This document shows, piece after piece, positions 48,557 through 59,520 of a DNA stretch of 64,000 nucleotides (within the stretch, counting starts at the first letter, position 1; the number at the start of each line of letters is the position of its first letter). This DNA comes from Pseudomonadales bacterium. Its GTDB lineage: Bacteria > Pseudomonadota > Gammaproteobacteria > Pseudomonadales > Azotimanducaceae. The stretch lies in NCBI GenBank assembly GCA_028281885.1, contig JANQJA010000013.1:1-64000 (forward strand), in the 5' to 3' direction. Under the pieces are notes generated by a model. It did not search any database. It saw only the letters and a list, made by a program, of their open reading frames with translations, and was not told the DNA's origin. The position numbers and the translations under genes are program-made.

Positions 48557-50278
48557 ATGGCGGCTAATCCCATTCCGTTGAGCGGTCTTGCACGCCGACT
48601 CGTAGAAGACGAACTCCTCGACAACGACAAGGCCAAGGAGGCTTCGGAAGAAGCGCAGAAGACCCGCGTACCTTTTGTCACGCATCTTGTTCAGAACGAA
48701 CTCGTTAGCGCGAAAGACATAGCAAATTCTGCCGCGGAAGAGTTCGGTACGCCGCTATTGGACATCACCGCCCTCGACCCTGAGGCCATTCCGAAAAACC
48801 TCGTTGACGAAAAACTGATTCGCGCCAACCACGCCATTCCGGTTTTCCACCGCGGTAATCGATTGTTTGTTGCGGTCTCCGACCCGACCAATCGTAAGGG
48901 ACTGGACGAAATCAAGTTCCAGACCGGTATCGCGACAGAGGAAATCCTGGTCGAGGAAAACAAGCTTGCTGCGTTTATTGAAGCTTTTCTGGAATCTCAG
49001 GAAGGTGGTGGTCTCGGCGATCTTGGCGATGAAGACGTCGATCTTGATATGGAGGCCGTGGACGAAGAAGGCGGCGGTGGTGACGAGGACGTCACTGCAA
49101 GTGCAGCCGACGATACACCGGTTGTTCGTTTTATCAACAAGATGCTGATGGACGCCATCAAGGGCGGCTCTTCGGACCTGCACTTCGAACCTTTTGAAAA
49201 GGCCTATCGCGTCCGCTTCAGAACAGACGGTATTCTGCATGAAGTTGCCAGGCCTCCGGTTAACCTGGGACCCAGAATCTCTGCTCGTCTCAAGGTCATG
49301 TCGCAGATGGATATCTCGGAGCGACGAATTCCTCAGGATGGTCGTATCAAGCTGAAGATTTCCAAGTCAAAGGCCATCGACTTCCGGGTTAACACGCTGC
49401 CCGTCCTGTTCGGCGAGAAGCTTTGTCTGCGGATTCTCGATCCCAGCTCGGCGAAGATGGGTATCGATGCCCTCGGCTATGAAGATGACCAGAAGGAACT
49501 CTACCTTGAGGCGCTGCACAAGCCGCAGGGCATGTTCCTGGTGACAGGACCTACCGGTTCGGGTAAGACCGTATCGCTCTACACGGGACTCAACATCCTG
49601 AATACGCCGGAACTCAACATTTCAACCGCCGAGGACCCGGTCGAGATCAACCTCGAAGGAGTCAACCAGTGTCCGGTGAACCACAAGGTGGGGCTGGGCT
49701 TCGCCGAAGCTTTACGCTCGTTCCTGCGTCAGGACCCTGATATCGTCATGGTCGGTGAGATTCGGGACCTTGAAACCGCCGAGATCTCGATCAAGGCGGC
49801 GCAGACCGGTCACATGGTGATGTCCACGCTGCATACCAACAGCGCCCCCGAGACCCTGACCCGTTTGCGTAACATGGGTGTGCCCGCGTTCAACCTGGCC
49901 ACGTCGATCAACCTGATTGTGGCTCAGCGCCTGGCCCGCCGGCTCTGCGACTGCAAAGAGAAGATGGACGTGCCGAAAAATGCACTGCTCGAAAAGGGCT
50001 TCAGCGAAGAGCACATTGACGAAGGATTCGACGTTTTCGGACCGAAAGGGTGTGACCGATGTGGCGGTAGTGGCTACAAGGGCCGCGTCGGTATTTACGA
50101 AGTTGTGAAGATCACCCCGGAAATCCAGAAGATCATCATGGAAGATGGAAACTCGATTGAAATTGCTGAGGCTTGCCAGAAGGAGGGTTACAACAACATC
50201 TTCCAGTCGGCACTCAAGAAAGTCAGAGACGGATTGACCAGTATCGCTGAGGTCGACCGCGTGACCAGCGGTCACTAG
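48557..50278 (+). CDS. pilB: Type IV pilus extension ATPase PilB
   Basis: 573-aa hexameric ATPase that drives pilus extension at the inner membrane. The N-terminal T2SSE domain is at about 1-150. An acidic Gly-rich linker (GGGLGDLGDEDVDLDMEAVD) follows. Walker A is GPTGSGKT, the Asp box and Walker B (DIVMVGEIRDLETAEI) are present, as is the His box (GHMVMSTLHTN). A four-Cys zinc site sits in RLCDCKEK and GCDRCGGSGY. Full length. First gene of pilB-pilC-pilD-coaE-yacG. Confidence 0.98.
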   Translation: MAANPIPLSGLARRLVEDELLDNDKAKEASEEAQKTRVPFVTHLVQNELVSAKDIANSAAEEFGTPLLDITALDPEAIPKNLVDEKLIRANHAIPVFHRGNRLFVAVSDPTNRKGLDEIKFQTGIATEEILVEENKLAAFIEAFLESQEGGGLGDLGDEDVDLDMEAVDEEGGGGDEDVTASAADDTPVVRFINKMLMDAIKGGSSDLHFEPFEKAYRVRFRTDGILHEVARPPVNLGPRISARLKVMSQMDISERRIPQDGRIKLKISKSKAIDFRVNTLPVLFGEKLCLRILDPSSAKMGIDALGYEDDQKELYLEALHKPQGMFLVTGPTGSGKTVSLYTGLNILNTPELNISTAEDPVEINLEGVNQCPVNHKVGLGFAEALRSFLRQDPDIVMVGEIRDLETAEISIKAAQTGHMVMSTLHTNSAPETLTRLRNMGVPAFNLATSINLIVAQRLARRLCDCKEKMDVPKNALLEKGFSEEHIDEGFDVFGPKGCDRCGGSGYKGRVGIYEVVKITPEIQKIIMEDGNSIEIAEACQKEGYNNIFQSALKKVRDGLTSIAEVDRVTSGH

Positions 50279-50325
50279 ATAGCGGTCAATCAATAACGGT
50301 CGATAAATAAGAACAGGGGATAATC

Positions 50326-51558
50326 ATGGCGGCGGCAAATACCATCTTCGCCTACGAAGGGACCGACAAGTCCGGTCGAAAGACCAAAGGCGAAATCACC
50401 AGCACCAACGCCAATGTAGCAAAGGCCGAACTACGCAAGCAGGGCATCAACCCCACCAAGGTGACCAAGAAAGGTGGCGGCTTCAACCTCGCCGCCATGG
50501 GTGCCAAGATCACCCCCGGTGACATCGCACTCTTCACCCGGCAGCTCGCCACCATGATGAAAGCCGGTGTACCGTTGGTACAGTCATTCGAGATCGTCGC
50601 CGACGGTATGGACAACGCGATGATGAAAGACCTGATCCTGAAGATCAGGGACGACGTTTCCAGCGGTAACTCGTTCGCCTATGCCATCCAGCAGAATCCC
50701 GACTATTTTGATGACCTGTTCTGCAACCTGGTCGACGCCGGTGAGCAGTCGGGTGCGCTCGAAACCATGCTTGATCGTCTGGCAACCTACAAGGAAAAGA
50801 CCGAAGCGTTAAAGGCCAAGATCAAGAGTGCCATGAACTATCCTATTGCGGTTCTGGTGGTCGCCGGCGTTGTGTCCGGTATTCTGCTGGTCAAGGTGGT
50901 GCCACAATTCGAGGAGATCTTCGCTGGCTTCGGCGCCGAGCTGCCGGAGTTCACTCAGATGGTAGTCAACATGTCACAGTTCATGCAGGACTGGTGGTTC
51001 GCCATGGTCGCAGGGATCGCGGTCGTTTTCTTCCTCTACAAAGAAGCACACAAGCGATCGCAGGGAGTCAGGGACGGACAGGAACGACTCATGCTCAAGA
51101 TGCCCATCCTGGGCGACATCATCGACAAGTCCTGTGTTGCCCGGTTTGCCCGAACCCTGTCGACAACATTCGCTGCTGGCGTCCCGCTCGTTGACGCACT
51201 GGAATCAGTGAAAGGTGCCGCCGGTAACGTCGTCTATTACGAAGCAATCCAGAAGATCAAGGAAGACGTCGAGAGCGGTATCCAGCTGAACTATTCCATG
51301 AAGCAGGTTGATGTCTTCCCCAACATGGTGATCCAGATGGTGGCAATCGGTGAAGAGTCCGGTGCACTTGATGGCATGCTGGACAAGGCTGCGACCTACT
51401 ACGAAGAGATGGTCGATAACGCGGTCGAAGGCCTCACCAGTCTGATGGAGCCGTTGATCATGTCATTCCTCGGGGTCGTTATCGGGGGGCTGATCATCGC
51501 CATGTATCTCCCGATCTTCTCGATGGGCGATGCAATCGGAGGTGGCGGCGGCCACTAA
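50326..51558 (+). CDS. pilC: Type IV pilus inner-membrane platform protein PilC
   Basis: 410-aa GspF-type protein with two homologous cytoplasmic domains (about 70-195 and 275-395), each starting FTRQLATMMKAGVPL or FARTLSTTFAAGVPL. There are three membrane helices (YPIAVLVVAGVVSGILLVKV, WWFAMVAGIAVVFFLY and the C-terminal MSFLGVVIGGLIIAMYL). It couples PilB to pilin insertion. ATG follows AGGGGATAATC. Part of the pil operon. Confidence 0.98.
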   Translation: MAAANTIFAYEGTDKSGRKTKGEITSTNANVAKAELRKQGINPTKVTKKGGGFNLAAMGAKITPGDIALFTRQLATMMKAGVPLVQSFEIVADGMDNAMMKDLILKIRDDVSSGNSFAYAIQQNPDYFDDLFCNLVDAGEQSGALETMLDRLATYKEKTEALKAKIKSAMNYPIAVLVVAGVVSGILLVKVVPQFEEIFAGFGAELPEFTQMVVNMSQFMQDWWFAMVAGIAVVFFLYKEAHKRSQGVRDGQERLMLKMPILGDIIDKSCVARFARTLSTTFAAGVPLVDALESVKGAAGNVVYYEAIQKIKEDVESGIQLNYSMKQVDVFPNMVIQMVAIGEESGALDGMLDKAATYYEEMVDNAVEGLTSLMEPLIMSFLGVVIGGLIIAMYLPIFSMGDAIGGGGGH

Positions 51559-51573
51559 TAGCTGGCACCACCT

Positions 51574-52446
51574 GTGTTTGAATATCTCGCCCTGCTACAA
51601 GCGGAGCTACCGGCTCTCGTTTATGTCATCGTTTTCTGCTTCGGCCTGATTATCGGCAGTTTCCTCAATGTTGTGATTCTGCGCCTGCCGGTGATGATGC
51701 AGAATGAATGGCAGGGACAGGCCCGGGAAATCCTGGAACTGGATGCCGAAGCGCCGCAGCAGCCTTTCAACCTTGTCTATCCCAACTCACGCTGCCCCAC
51801 CTGCGAGCGCGGCATTCAACCCTGGGAGAACATACCCCTACTCAGCTACGTCGTACTTCGCGGCCGATGCGCGGGCTGCGGCACGCCCATTTCCATCCGT
51901 TATCCGCTGATCGAGGCCTTCACTGCCCTGCTCGCCGTACTCGTCATCTGGGTGTTCGGCGCGACCCCGACCGGCATGGTTTGCCTGATACTGACATTCG
52001 GGCTGATCGCCGCCTCGGTAATCGACTACGATCACCAGCTGATTCCTGATGACATTACACTGCCGCTGCTGTGGCTTGGATTAGTCGTCAATAGCTTCGA
52101 TCTGATCGTGCCGTTAACGGATGCTTTCTGGGGCGCGGTTGCCGGATACCTCTCACTCTGGAGCGTCTACCAGCTATTCAAACTCATTACGGGCAAAGAG
52201 GGCATGGGTTTTGGTGACTTCAAGCTGCTTGCCATGCTGGGCGCATGGATGGGATGGCAGGCGCTGCCGCTGATCATCATTCTGTCTTCGTTTGCTGGCG
52301 CCATTATCGGTGGCGCGTTGATAGCGCTGGGACGAGATCGCGCCAAACCCATCCCCTTTGGCCCCTACCTTGCCATCGCGGGCTTTGTCGCACTGCTCTG
52401 GGGTGAGGCGATCACATCTGCCTACCTTCAGTTTGCGGCATTCTGA
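51574..52446 (+). CDS. pilD: Prepilin peptidase/N-methyltransferase PilD
   Basis: 290-aa membrane aspartyl protease that cleaves and N-methylates prepilins. The zinc-binding cytoplasmic loop has CPTC (about 74-77) and CAGC (about 98-101). Catalytic Asp residues lie in VIDYDHQLIPDD and GFGDFKLLAMLGA. About eight membrane helices. GTG start 51574; no better ATG is upstream. It would process PilA and the minor pilin here. Confidence 0.97.
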   Translation: MFEYLALLQAELPALVYVIVFCFGLIIGSFLNVVILRLPVMMQNEWQGQAREILELDAEAPQQPFNLVYPNSRCPTCERGIQPWENIPLLSYVVLRGRCAGCGTPISIRYPLIEAFTALLAVLVIWVFGATPTGMVCLILTFGLIAASVIDYDHQLIPDDITLPLLWLGLVVNSFDLIVPLTDAFWGAVAGYLSLWSVYQLFKLITGKEGMGFGDFKLLAMLGAWMGWQALPLIIILSSFAGAIIGGALIALGRDRAKPIPFGPYLAIAGFVALLWGEAITSAYLQFAAF

Positions 52447-52447
52447 C

Positions 52448-53047
52448 ATGGGCCTCGTCGTAGGCGTTGTCGGCGGAATCGGCAGCGGAAAAACAGCAGT
52501 GACAGACCGGTTTGCGCACCACGGCATTACGATCGCCGATTCCGACGTTGCCGCAAGGACGGTCGTTGAGCCCGGGACACCGGCACTCACAGTGATCGTT
52601 GAACACTTCGGCGAGGCGATATTGAACGAAGACGGGACACTGAACCGGCCAAGGATGCGCGAAATCGTCTTCGCCGACGCGGAAGAACGATCCTGGCTGG
52701 AATCGGTCACTGTCCCGGCCATTCTTGACGAGCTGAGGCGCATCCTAGAGGAGAGTACTTCACCCTACGCCATCCTGATGCTGTCAGGTCGACGTGGCCA
52801 ATCGCCGATGATTGATCACTACCTGGTCGTGGATGTACCCACGGAAGTTCAGATTGCTCGGGTGATGGCACGCGATAACAATCCAAGAGAACAGGTGGAA
52901 GCCATCATCAAGGCCCAGACACCGCGGGAACAACGGCTGGCCTTTGCGGACGACGTCATCGTTAACGATGGCCCCCTTGACGTTCTGCACGAACGGGTTG
53001 ACGCTTTGCACCTGAAATATCTCGAAATGGCAAAGGTACACGCGTGA
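52448..53047 (+). CDS. coaE: Dephospho-CoA kinase
   Basis: 199-aa P-loop kinase for the last step of CoA synthesis. Walker A is G-G-I-G-S-G-K-T (about 9-16), then [13 protein letters not shown], and the lid and C-terminal [22 protein letters not shown] 52448 is 2 nt after the pilD stop, so it is cotranscribed. The usual lid motif with PLL-x-E appears altered ([16 protein letters not shown]), a mild deviation worth noting. Confidence 0.94.
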   Translation: MGLVVGVVGGIGSGKTAVTDRFAHHGITIADSDVAARTVVEPGTPALTVIVEHFGEAILNEDGTLNRPRMREIVFADAEERSWLESVTVPAILDELRRILEESTSPYAILMLSGRRGQSPMIDHYLVVDVPTEVQIARVMARDNNPREQVEAIIKAQTPREQRLAFADDVIVNDGPLDVLHERVDALHLKYLEMAKVHA

Positions 53048-53235
53048 ACGACCTTGTCGTCGAATGTCCGATCTGCAAGAAGTCGGTGAAATGGATTTCC
53101 GGGAACAAGTACCGGCCGTTCTGCTCTGAACGCTGCCGGCTTATCGACCTGGGCGAATGGGCGGACGGCAATCGCTATATTCCGGAAGACGCCGAACAAA
53201 GCGATGCCACTTCCGGCGAATTGGACAAAGATTAA
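53044..53235 (+). CDS. yacG: YacG-family zinc protein (DNA gyrase inhibitor)
   Basis: 63-aa protein with one treble-clef zinc site: VECPICKK (Cys-x2-Cys) and [11 protein letters not shown] (Cys-x3-Cys), then [12 protein letters not shown]. coli YacG binds GyrB and inhibits gyrase. GTG start overlaps the coaE stop by GTGA. The coaE-yacG pair follows pilD in many gammaproteobacteria. Confidence 0.94.
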   Translation: MNDLVVECPICKKSVKWISGNKYRPFCSERCRLIDLGEWADGNRYIPEDAEQSDATSGELDKD

Positions 53236-53356
53236 TCAATCCCCGCTCCAGGCCAACCGGCGAGGGCACTCACCCTGTTCATTCATCCTTCGTTTATAGA
53301 TGGTCAGCCAATCGGCTGTTAGCATCACACTTTTACTGTTCAAGGATGAAGTCAGC

Positions 53357-55471
53357 ATGTCTCGTCCTCGCCCTGTCGGGTTCCTCGTTGCGCTGTTCGC
53401 GGTATTGCTAATCGCAGGGTGTGGCGGTGGCTCCGACAGTTCTGGCCCTGGCAACTTTATGAACGAGCTCCCCGCTACTGAGCCGCCTTCACCGCAGACG
53501 GTGAGAGTTGAAGGGCAAGTCATCAAGGGACCAGTGGCAAACGCGAACCTCACAATCAGTGACTCGACGGGAACGACTCTCGTAATCGTCTCAGGAGGCT
53601 CCACAGATTCGGACGGACAGTTTAAAATAGAAGTGGAAGTCCCGGATTCGACGAACCCCCCATTAATTGTCGAGGCATCAGGGGGCGACGCACTGTGCGA
53701 CCTGTATCGACCCGAAGGCCGAGAGTGCACAGCCATTGATGGATCGGAAGTTGCGTTCGGCGAAAGATACTCAGTAGATGAAGATTTCGTACTGACCGCA
53801 GTCATCGATTCTCTCGACGACACAGATGGACAAATTCAGATATCTCCTGTATCCGACCTAGTAGTTCGACTAGCGCGCGCCAGGGCCGGTGAATCTGCAA
53901 TGACAGATTCAGATATCGCAGCAGGGCGACAACACTTGTCGTCTTTGTTACGAGTTATGGTTGGAAAGTCCATCGATAACCCGGATCAGGTCGAACTGCC
54001 CAACATTGTCGACAGTGAACTTGCAGACATTGCCCCCAACAGCTTTTTGGTCCTGGCTTTCAACCTCGGTATTCTTGACGGTGTGTCGACCGACACCCTG
54101 ACTGCTCAACTGGGACACCTCGTCAGCACAATCTCCGCCGAGTCCGGCAGCATATCGGGAGACAACATCGCTCGGCACGCAAGAACGATGCATGACGGTT
54201 TAAGATCTATTGAGCAGCTGCTACTAGATAATGAACTTGACGCGAGCGCAATTACAACTGCGCAGCTGTATACCAGACAGATCAGCCTCATGTTCACCCA
54301 TCGGATTGAAAAAATCTTGCTCGGAGCTACGTCTGACCATCCTGAGGCGCTTGAAGCTGCGCGAACTTTTATCGTCAGTCTGGAGGACTTTCTGGAACAT
54401 GGGACCTTACATAAGGATGCCGATCTTTGGACTTTCGCCAGCATCGTGGGTGCAGCCTGGGCCGGAGAAATTGAAACGATTCTGGGGGGAGCACATATTA
54501 TCGCTGGCTCGCTTGAAGAAGACACATCCCGCCCCTTCGAAAACGAGTTGTCCCGACTCGCAAGCTCATCTCTACCTCTTCTGGCCGAGATTCAGGCGGA
54601 CCTTGCCCGCAATTTCAGTTTCAATCCCACCGACAGCATTCTGGCGTTCGTCGAGGAGCATCTCGGTGCTGGACTGCCTGAAGATCGTGCCGACAAGGAG
54701 TTGCTGCTCGAAGAAGGCCTGATCGCACTAGATAGTTTCCTGACGCTGTTGGAATCTACTCCACCCGGGTCAGCCACTACCAACTTTCAACAGTTCGGAA
54801 TGAACCCAAATTTATCGGGATATATTGATCGTACTGACCCAGACATTCTCGATGCCGAAATCATGTTCGACCGTCCTGGAGCAGGGCGACTCGACATAGA
54901 ATTTCGAGCCAAAATCATCTGGACTCACGGAGAAAAATTGGAACTCATACTATTTTCTGATTTCTGGTCGATCCGAGGCTGGCATGCCACGATTGACTAT
55001 GAGTCAGACGATTCAAGCGTGACATTGACAGGTCTGAGAGTAGTGCACTCAGATTATCCTACATTGGTGCAAGGACAGGTCACAGACTCAGAAAAACGGG
55101 TTTCTGCATTTTCAATCACATCAGCCGAAGCAGGCAACATAACCAACAACTTTATTATTCTCGACGAACCCTCCGGCTCTAACATCCCTTATCTGTATAC
55201 AGATCTAACATACAACGGCAATCTTGAGGACAACGCACCCAGTTTCATCGCCAACGGCTGGAAGAAAATATCCGTTTCACTGCCGTCGGACTCCACTGCA
55301 ACTATCACTGATGGAATAGCTACTCTGAGGGTAGAACGTAGTCAGGATGGAGAAGGGACAACAGGCGCATTATCTGTAGGTGACAACATAGTGGGAGAGA
55401 TCAATTCAGACAACGTGATCACACTCGTGGACGGATTTTCGATTCAGCTACCCGGCAAATTCTTCGACTAG
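53357..55471 (+). CDS. Large orphan lipoprotein, unknown function
   Basis: 704-aa protein with a lipoprotein signal (MSRPRPVGFLVALFAVLLIA, then G-C, Cys22), followed by a Gly/Ser linker. Residues about 50-110 form a carboxypeptidase-like or Ig-like beta repeat (VEGQVIKGPVANANLTISDS, TDSDGQFKIEVEV). The rest is a helical middle and a beta-rich C-terminus (GRLDIEFRAKIIWTHGEKLE). No catalytic motif is recognised. ATG 53357 follows AAGGATGAAGTCAGC. Base composition looks more AT-rich than the flanking operons, which hints at acquisition. It stands alone between yacG and argJ. Confidence 0.8.
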   Translation: MSRPRPVGFLVALFAVLLIAGCGGGSDSSGPGNFMNELPATEPPSPQTVRVEGQVIKGPVANANLTISDSTGTTLVIVSGGSTDSDGQFKIEVEVPDSTNPPLIVEASGGDALCDLYRPEGRECTAIDGSEVAFGERYSVDEDFVLTAVIDSLDDTDGQIQISPVSDLVVRLARARAGESAMTDSDIAAGRQHLSSLLRVMVGKSIDNPDQVELPNIVDSELADIAPNSFLVLAFNLGILDGVSTDTLTAQLGHLVSTISAESGSISGDNIARHARTMHDGLRSIEQLLLDNELDASAITTAQLYTRQISLMFTHRIEKILLGATSDHPEALEAARTFIVSLEDFLEHGTLHKDADLWTFASIVGAAWAGEIETILGGAHIIAGSLEEDTSRPFENELSRLASSSLPLLAEIQADLARNFSFNPTDSILAFVEEHLGAGLPEDRADKELLLEEGLIALDSFLTLLESTPPGSATTNFQQFGMNPNLSGYIDRTDPDILDAEIMFDRPGAGRLDIEFRAKIIWTHGEKLELILFSDFWSIRGWHATIDYESDDSSVTLTGLRVVHSDYPTLVQGQVTDSEKRVSAFSITSAEAGNITNNFIILDEPSGSNIPYLYTDLTYNGNLEDNAPSFIANGWKKISVSLPSDSTATITDGIATLRVERSQDGEGTTGALSVGDNIVGEINSDNVITLVDGFSIQLPGKFFD

Positions 55472-55509
55472 GAGTATAAAAACACAATAATCAGCTATCT
55501 CAGCCCAAG

Positions 55510-56715
55510 CTAGGTTCGGTAGTCAGCGTTGATGCTGACATAGTCATGGGAGAGATCGCTGGTCCACACCGTCTCGGCCGCATCACCGGTGCCGAGTTCT
55601 ACACGAATCGTGATCTCTTCACCGGCCATCGCCCGACTGCCAGCCTCTTCCGTGTAGTCGGGATGCTTCTGGCCCTTCGCCATAAGCTGAACATCGCCCA
55701 GGAAAACATTCAGCTCGCCGGTATCAACTTCGGTGGGTGCCTTGCCAATGGCCATGACGATCCTGCCCCAGTTGGCATCACTGGCAAAGATGGCGGTCTT
55801 CATCAATGGTGAATTGGCGATCGCATAGGCCACAGCCAGGCATTGCCTGCTGTCTTTACCGCTCGCAACCTGCACCTCAACGAACTTGGTTGTGCCCTCC
55901 GCATCCCGGATAATTCCCTGCGCCAGCGCGAGACAGATGTCACGCAGCGCAGCGCCAAATTTATCTCTTGCTTCGCCGCGGGCAACATCGACACCCGATT
56001 TTCCTGTGGCGGTGAGCATGCAGGAATCATTGGTCGAGGTATCGCTGTCTACAGTGATGCGATTGAAAGAATGCTCAACCGCGTCGTGCAACAGGATTCT
56101 CAGCGAAACGGCATCACACAGCGCATCGGTTGCGACGTAGCTCAGCATCGTTGCCATGTTCGGCTGGATCATGCCCGCCCCCTTGGCAATCCCGGTCAGG
56201 GTGACTGTCGTCCCATCAATCTGAACCTGGCGGGACGCAATCTTGGGACGGGTGTCCGTCGTCATGATGCCCTGGGCGGCTTCGAGCCATCCCGCCTCTG
56301 AAAGCCGGGCAAAGGCGTCAGGAACGCCGGCTACAATCTTGTCTACCGGCAGGCGCTCCCCGATAACGCCCGTTGAAAATGGCAGAACACACTCTATCGG
56401 TACCTCGGCGCGGCTGGCAACAGCCTCACAACAAGCCAGCGCATCATCGATGCCAGCATCGCCAACACCCGCATTCGCGTTGCCGCTGTTAATGAGGAAA
56501 TAGCGCGTCGGTGCTGCTTCGAGGTGTCGTTTCCCCAGGATCACCGGCGCCGCGGCAAAGTGACTCTGGGTAAAGACACCAGCCGTCTCGCTGCCCTCAT
56601 CAAAGGCAAAGAGCACAAGGTCTTTTTTTTCCGCGCTCTTGATGCCCGCGGAAACCGCCGAGAGGCGGACGCCAGGTACCGGCGAAAACTCAGTGGAATA
56701 TGCGCCGACTGCCAT
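55510..56715 (-). CDS. argJ: Arginine biosynthesis bifunctional protein ArgJ
   Basis: 401-aa ornithine acetyltransferase/N-acetylglutamate synthase. It self-cleaves before the conserved Thr in MIQPNMATMLSYVATDA, forming alpha and beta chains. Also seen: FLINSGNANAGVGD (oxyanion region) and DSDTSTNDSCMLTATG. The start ATG overlaps the secA stop (TGATG), so it is the last gene of the secA transcript. A bifunctional role is usual but mono-functional members exist. Confidence 0.97.
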   Translation of the reverse strand: MAVGAYSTEFSPVPGVRLSAVSAGIKSAEKKDLVLFAFDEGSETAGVFTQSHFAAAPVILGKRHLEAAPTRYFLINSGNANAGVGDAGIDDALACCEAVASRAEVPIECVLPFSTGVIGERLPVDKIVAGVPDAFARLSEAGWLEAAQGIMTTDTRPKIASRQVQIDGTTVTLTGIAKGAGMIQPNMATMLSYVATDALCDAVSLRILLHDAVEHSFNRITVDSDTSTNDSCMLTATGKSGVDVARGEARDKFGAALRDICLALAQGIIRDAEGTTKFVEVQVASGKDSRQCLAVAYAIANSPLMKTAIFASDANWGRIVMAIGKAPTEVDTGELNVFLGDVQLMAKGQKHPDYTEEAGSRAMAGEEITIRVELGTGDAAETVWTSDLSHDYVSINADYRT

Positions 56716-59444
56716 CAGAGCTTGCCATGACAGGCTTTATATTTCTTACCCGATCCACAGGGACAGGGTTCGTTTCTACCGACCTTGCGCTCAGTACGAA
56801 CGAAGGGGGTATTCGGCGCTGGCTGGCCCTCGCCTTCTCCGCCTTCACTCGCTGGCGCAGCATCCTCTTTATTAAAACTCAGTCGCGATCGCGCCTCTTC
56901 TTCCCTTCGCTGGCGTTCAACGGCCATGGCGTCGTCTTCACTCTGCAGGCGAACTCGTGACAATGTACGGATGACCTCCATCTTGACGTTGCCCAGCAGA
57001 CCTTCAAACAGCTCAAACGCCTCCCGCTTGTATTCCTGCTTGGGCTGTTTCTGGGCATAGGCACGCAAGTGGATGCCCTGGCGCAGATAATCCATCGCCG
57101 CCAGATGTTCTTTCCATAGGGTATCCAGAATCTGCAGCATGATCTGCTTCTCGAACAGGCGAATGCCCGGACCGATCGCCTCGGCCTTCTGCTGATACTC
57201 AGCCTTGATACCATCGACGATCTTCTCGCGCAGCGTTTCTTCATGCAGCGAATCATCTTCATCCAGCCATTGCTGGATCGGCAGATGCTGACCAAATTCC
57301 GTGTTGAGGCCCTGCTCCAGCCCGGCAATATCCCACTGTTCCTCCAGACTCTGGGGCGGCACGTAACCATCGACAACCTGGTTGACCACGTCATCCCAGA
57401 GCGCTTCGATGGTTTCGGAGACATCATCGGTTTCCATCAACTCATTGCGCTGGGCATAGATCATCTGGCGCTGGTCGTTGGCGACGTCATCGTATTCAAG
57501 CAGCTGCTTACGAATGTCGAAGTTACGCCCCTCAACCTTGCGTTGCGCTCGTTCGATGGCATTGGTCACCATCTTGTGTTCGATGGGTTCGCCTTCTTCC
57601 ATGCCGACCCGTTGCATCAGCGTCTTCACCCGTTCCGAGGCAAAGATTCGCATCAGGTTGTCGTCCATGGAGAGGAAGAAACGGGACACGCCGGGGTCTC
57701 CCTGACGGCCGGAACGACCACGAAGCTGGTTGTCGATGCGCCGGCTCTCGTGTCGCTCCGTTCCAAAGACATGCAGTCCGCCCGCCGCAATCACCTTGTC
57801 ATGATTTGCCTGCCACTCGCTCTTGAACTTCTCACGCTGCTGATCGGTGGGGTTCTCAAGCTTCGCCGCCTCCGATTCCCAATTACCGCCGAGAATAATG
57901 TCCGTACCACGGCCGGCCATATTGGTTGCAATCGTGACGGTGCCGGGGCGTCCTGCCTGCGCAACGATTTCAGCTTCCTGTTCGTGTAGCTTCGCGTTCA
58001 GGACACTGTGCCTGACCTTTCGTTTCTTCAAGGCACCTGAAAGTCGCTCGGACGACTCGATCGACGCGGTACCAACCAGCACCGGCGCACCTTTTTCAGT
58101 GGCTTCAATGATCGAATCAACAATCGCGTCGTACTTCTCCTCCATGGTGAGATAGATCACATCGTTGTGATCGACCCGAATCATCGGCAGGTTGGTCGGT
58201 ATCACGACGACGTCAAGGCCATAGATCTGTTGAAACTCAAACGCCTCCGTATCCGCCGTACCCGTCATGCCTGCCAGCTTGTTATACAGTCGGAAGTAGT
58301 TCTGGAACGTGGTCGACGCGAGCGTCTGTGTTTCGTTGGTGATCGGCACACGCTCTTTGGCTTCGATCGCCTGGTGAATGCCACCAGACCAGCGCCGGCC
58401 CGGCATGGTACGCCCGGTATGCTCATCAACGATGACAATCTCGTTGTTCTGGACGATGTAGTCCACGTCCTTCTGGAACAGGGTATGTGCTTTTAGTGCA
58501 TTCTGGACATGATGCAGCAACGCCAGGTTTGCGGTGCCATAGAGGCTGTCACCTTCCTGCAGCAATCCCTGCTGGATCAGCTTCGCCTCAACCTTCTCGT
58601 GGCCGGACTCGGTGAGCTCCACGTCGCGCTGCTTTTCATCCACATAGAAATCGCCCGGCGGCTCAATCTCATTGAGGATATCCTCGGGCGTCTTGATCTG
58701 GCGTTCCAGCGTCGGGGCAATACCGTTAATCACCTGATAGAGGCTGGTGGGATTTTCGACACCACCGGATATGATGAGGGGCGTACGCGCCTCGTCGATC
58801 AGAATCGAGTCCACTTCGTCGACAATCGCAAAGTTCAGCCCACGCTGGACCCTTTCAGCCAGGCTAAACGCCATGTTGTCACGCAGATAATCAAACCCGA
58901 ATTCGTTGTTGGTACCGTAGCTGATATCAGCCGCATAGGCGGCGCGTTTCTCTTCCGCGGACTGGCCCGCATGGACCACGCCGACTGTCATACCAAGGGC
59001 TTCATATAGAGGCCCCATCCACTCCGCCCCCCAGCGCGCCAGGTAGTCATTGACCGTCACCAGATGTACTCCATCACCAGCAATGGCGTTCAGGTAAAGG
59101 GGCAACGTTGCCACCAGCGTCTTACCTTCACCGGTTTTCATCTCTGCAATGCGTCCCTCGTGCAGCACGATGCCGCCGATCATCTGGACATCGAACAGCC
59201 GCATGCCCAGGGCACGCCTGCCAGCTTCCCGCACCGTGGCAAAAGCCTCTGGCAGGATGTTGTCCAGCGTCTCACCCGTCTGCAACCGCTCCCTGAATTT
59301 GTCGCGCTGGCCACGCAGATCGTCGTCGCCAAGAACTTCCATCTCGGCTTCCAGTTGATTGATTCGCGTAACGATCCGATTGATGCGCTTGAGCTCGCGA
59401 TCGTTCTTCGTTCCAAATATCCTGCCTAGGGCCTGCATAACCAT
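56715..59444 (-). CDS. secA: Protein translocase ATPase SecA
   Basis: 909-aa motor of the Sec translocon. Walker A is MKTGEGKTL, Walker B/DEVD is [16 protein letters not shown], and the second ATPase domain has [14 protein letters not shown] and [13 protein letters not shown]. The C-terminal zinc finger [14 protein letters not shown] binds SecB. Full length. I chose ATG 59444; TTG 59456 and ATG 59438 are alternatives. Confidence 0.98.
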   Translation of the reverse strand: MVMQALGRIFGTKNDRELKRINRIVTRINQLEAEMEVLGDDDLRGQRDKFRERLQTGETLDNILPEAFATVREAGRRALGMRLFDVQMIGGIVLHEGRIAEMKTGEGKTLVATLPLYLNAIAGDGVHLVTVNDYLARWGAEWMGPLYEALGMTVGVVHAGQSAEEKRAAYAADISYGTNNEFGFDYLRDNMAFSLAERVQRGLNFAIVDEVDSILIDEARTPLIISGGVENPTSLYQVINGIAPTLERQIKTPEDILNEIEPPGDFYVDEKQRDVELTESGHEKVEAKLIQQGLLQEGDSLYGTANLALLHHVQNALKAHTLFQKDVDYIVQNNEIVIVDEHTGRTMPGRRWSGGIHQAIEAKERVPITNETQTLASTTFQNYFRLYNKLAGMTGTADTEAFEFQQIYGLDVVVIPTNLPMIRVDHNDVIYLTMEEKYDAIVDSIIEATEKGAPVLVGTASIESSERLSGALKKRKVRHSVLNAKLHEQEAEIVAQAGRPGTVTIATNMAGRGTDIILGGNWESEAAKLENPTDQQREKFKSEWQANHDKVIAAGGLHVFGTERHESRRIDNQLRGRSGRQGDPGVSRFFLSMDDNLMRIFASERVKTLMQRVGMEEGEPIEHKMVTNAIERAQRKVEGRNFDIRKQLLEYDDVANDQRQMIYAQRNELMETDDVSETIEALWDDVVNQVVDGYVPPQSLEEQWDIAGLEQGLNTEFGQHLPIQQWLDEDDSLHEETLREKIVDGIKAEYQQKAEAIGPGIRLFEKQIMLQILDTLWKEHLAAMDYLRQGIHLRAYAQKQPKQEYKREAFELFEGLLGNVKMEVIRTLSRVRLQSEDDAMAVERQRREEEARSRLSFNKEDAAPASEGGEGEGQPAPNTPFVRTERKVGRNEPCPCGSGKKYKACHGKL

Positions 59445-59520
59445 GGTCTTACCCAATAACTGAGTTGTTTACTGTCCAAAGTGCGATGAGAAGCGGCATC
59501 GAAGCCGCCAGGGTATGGAA

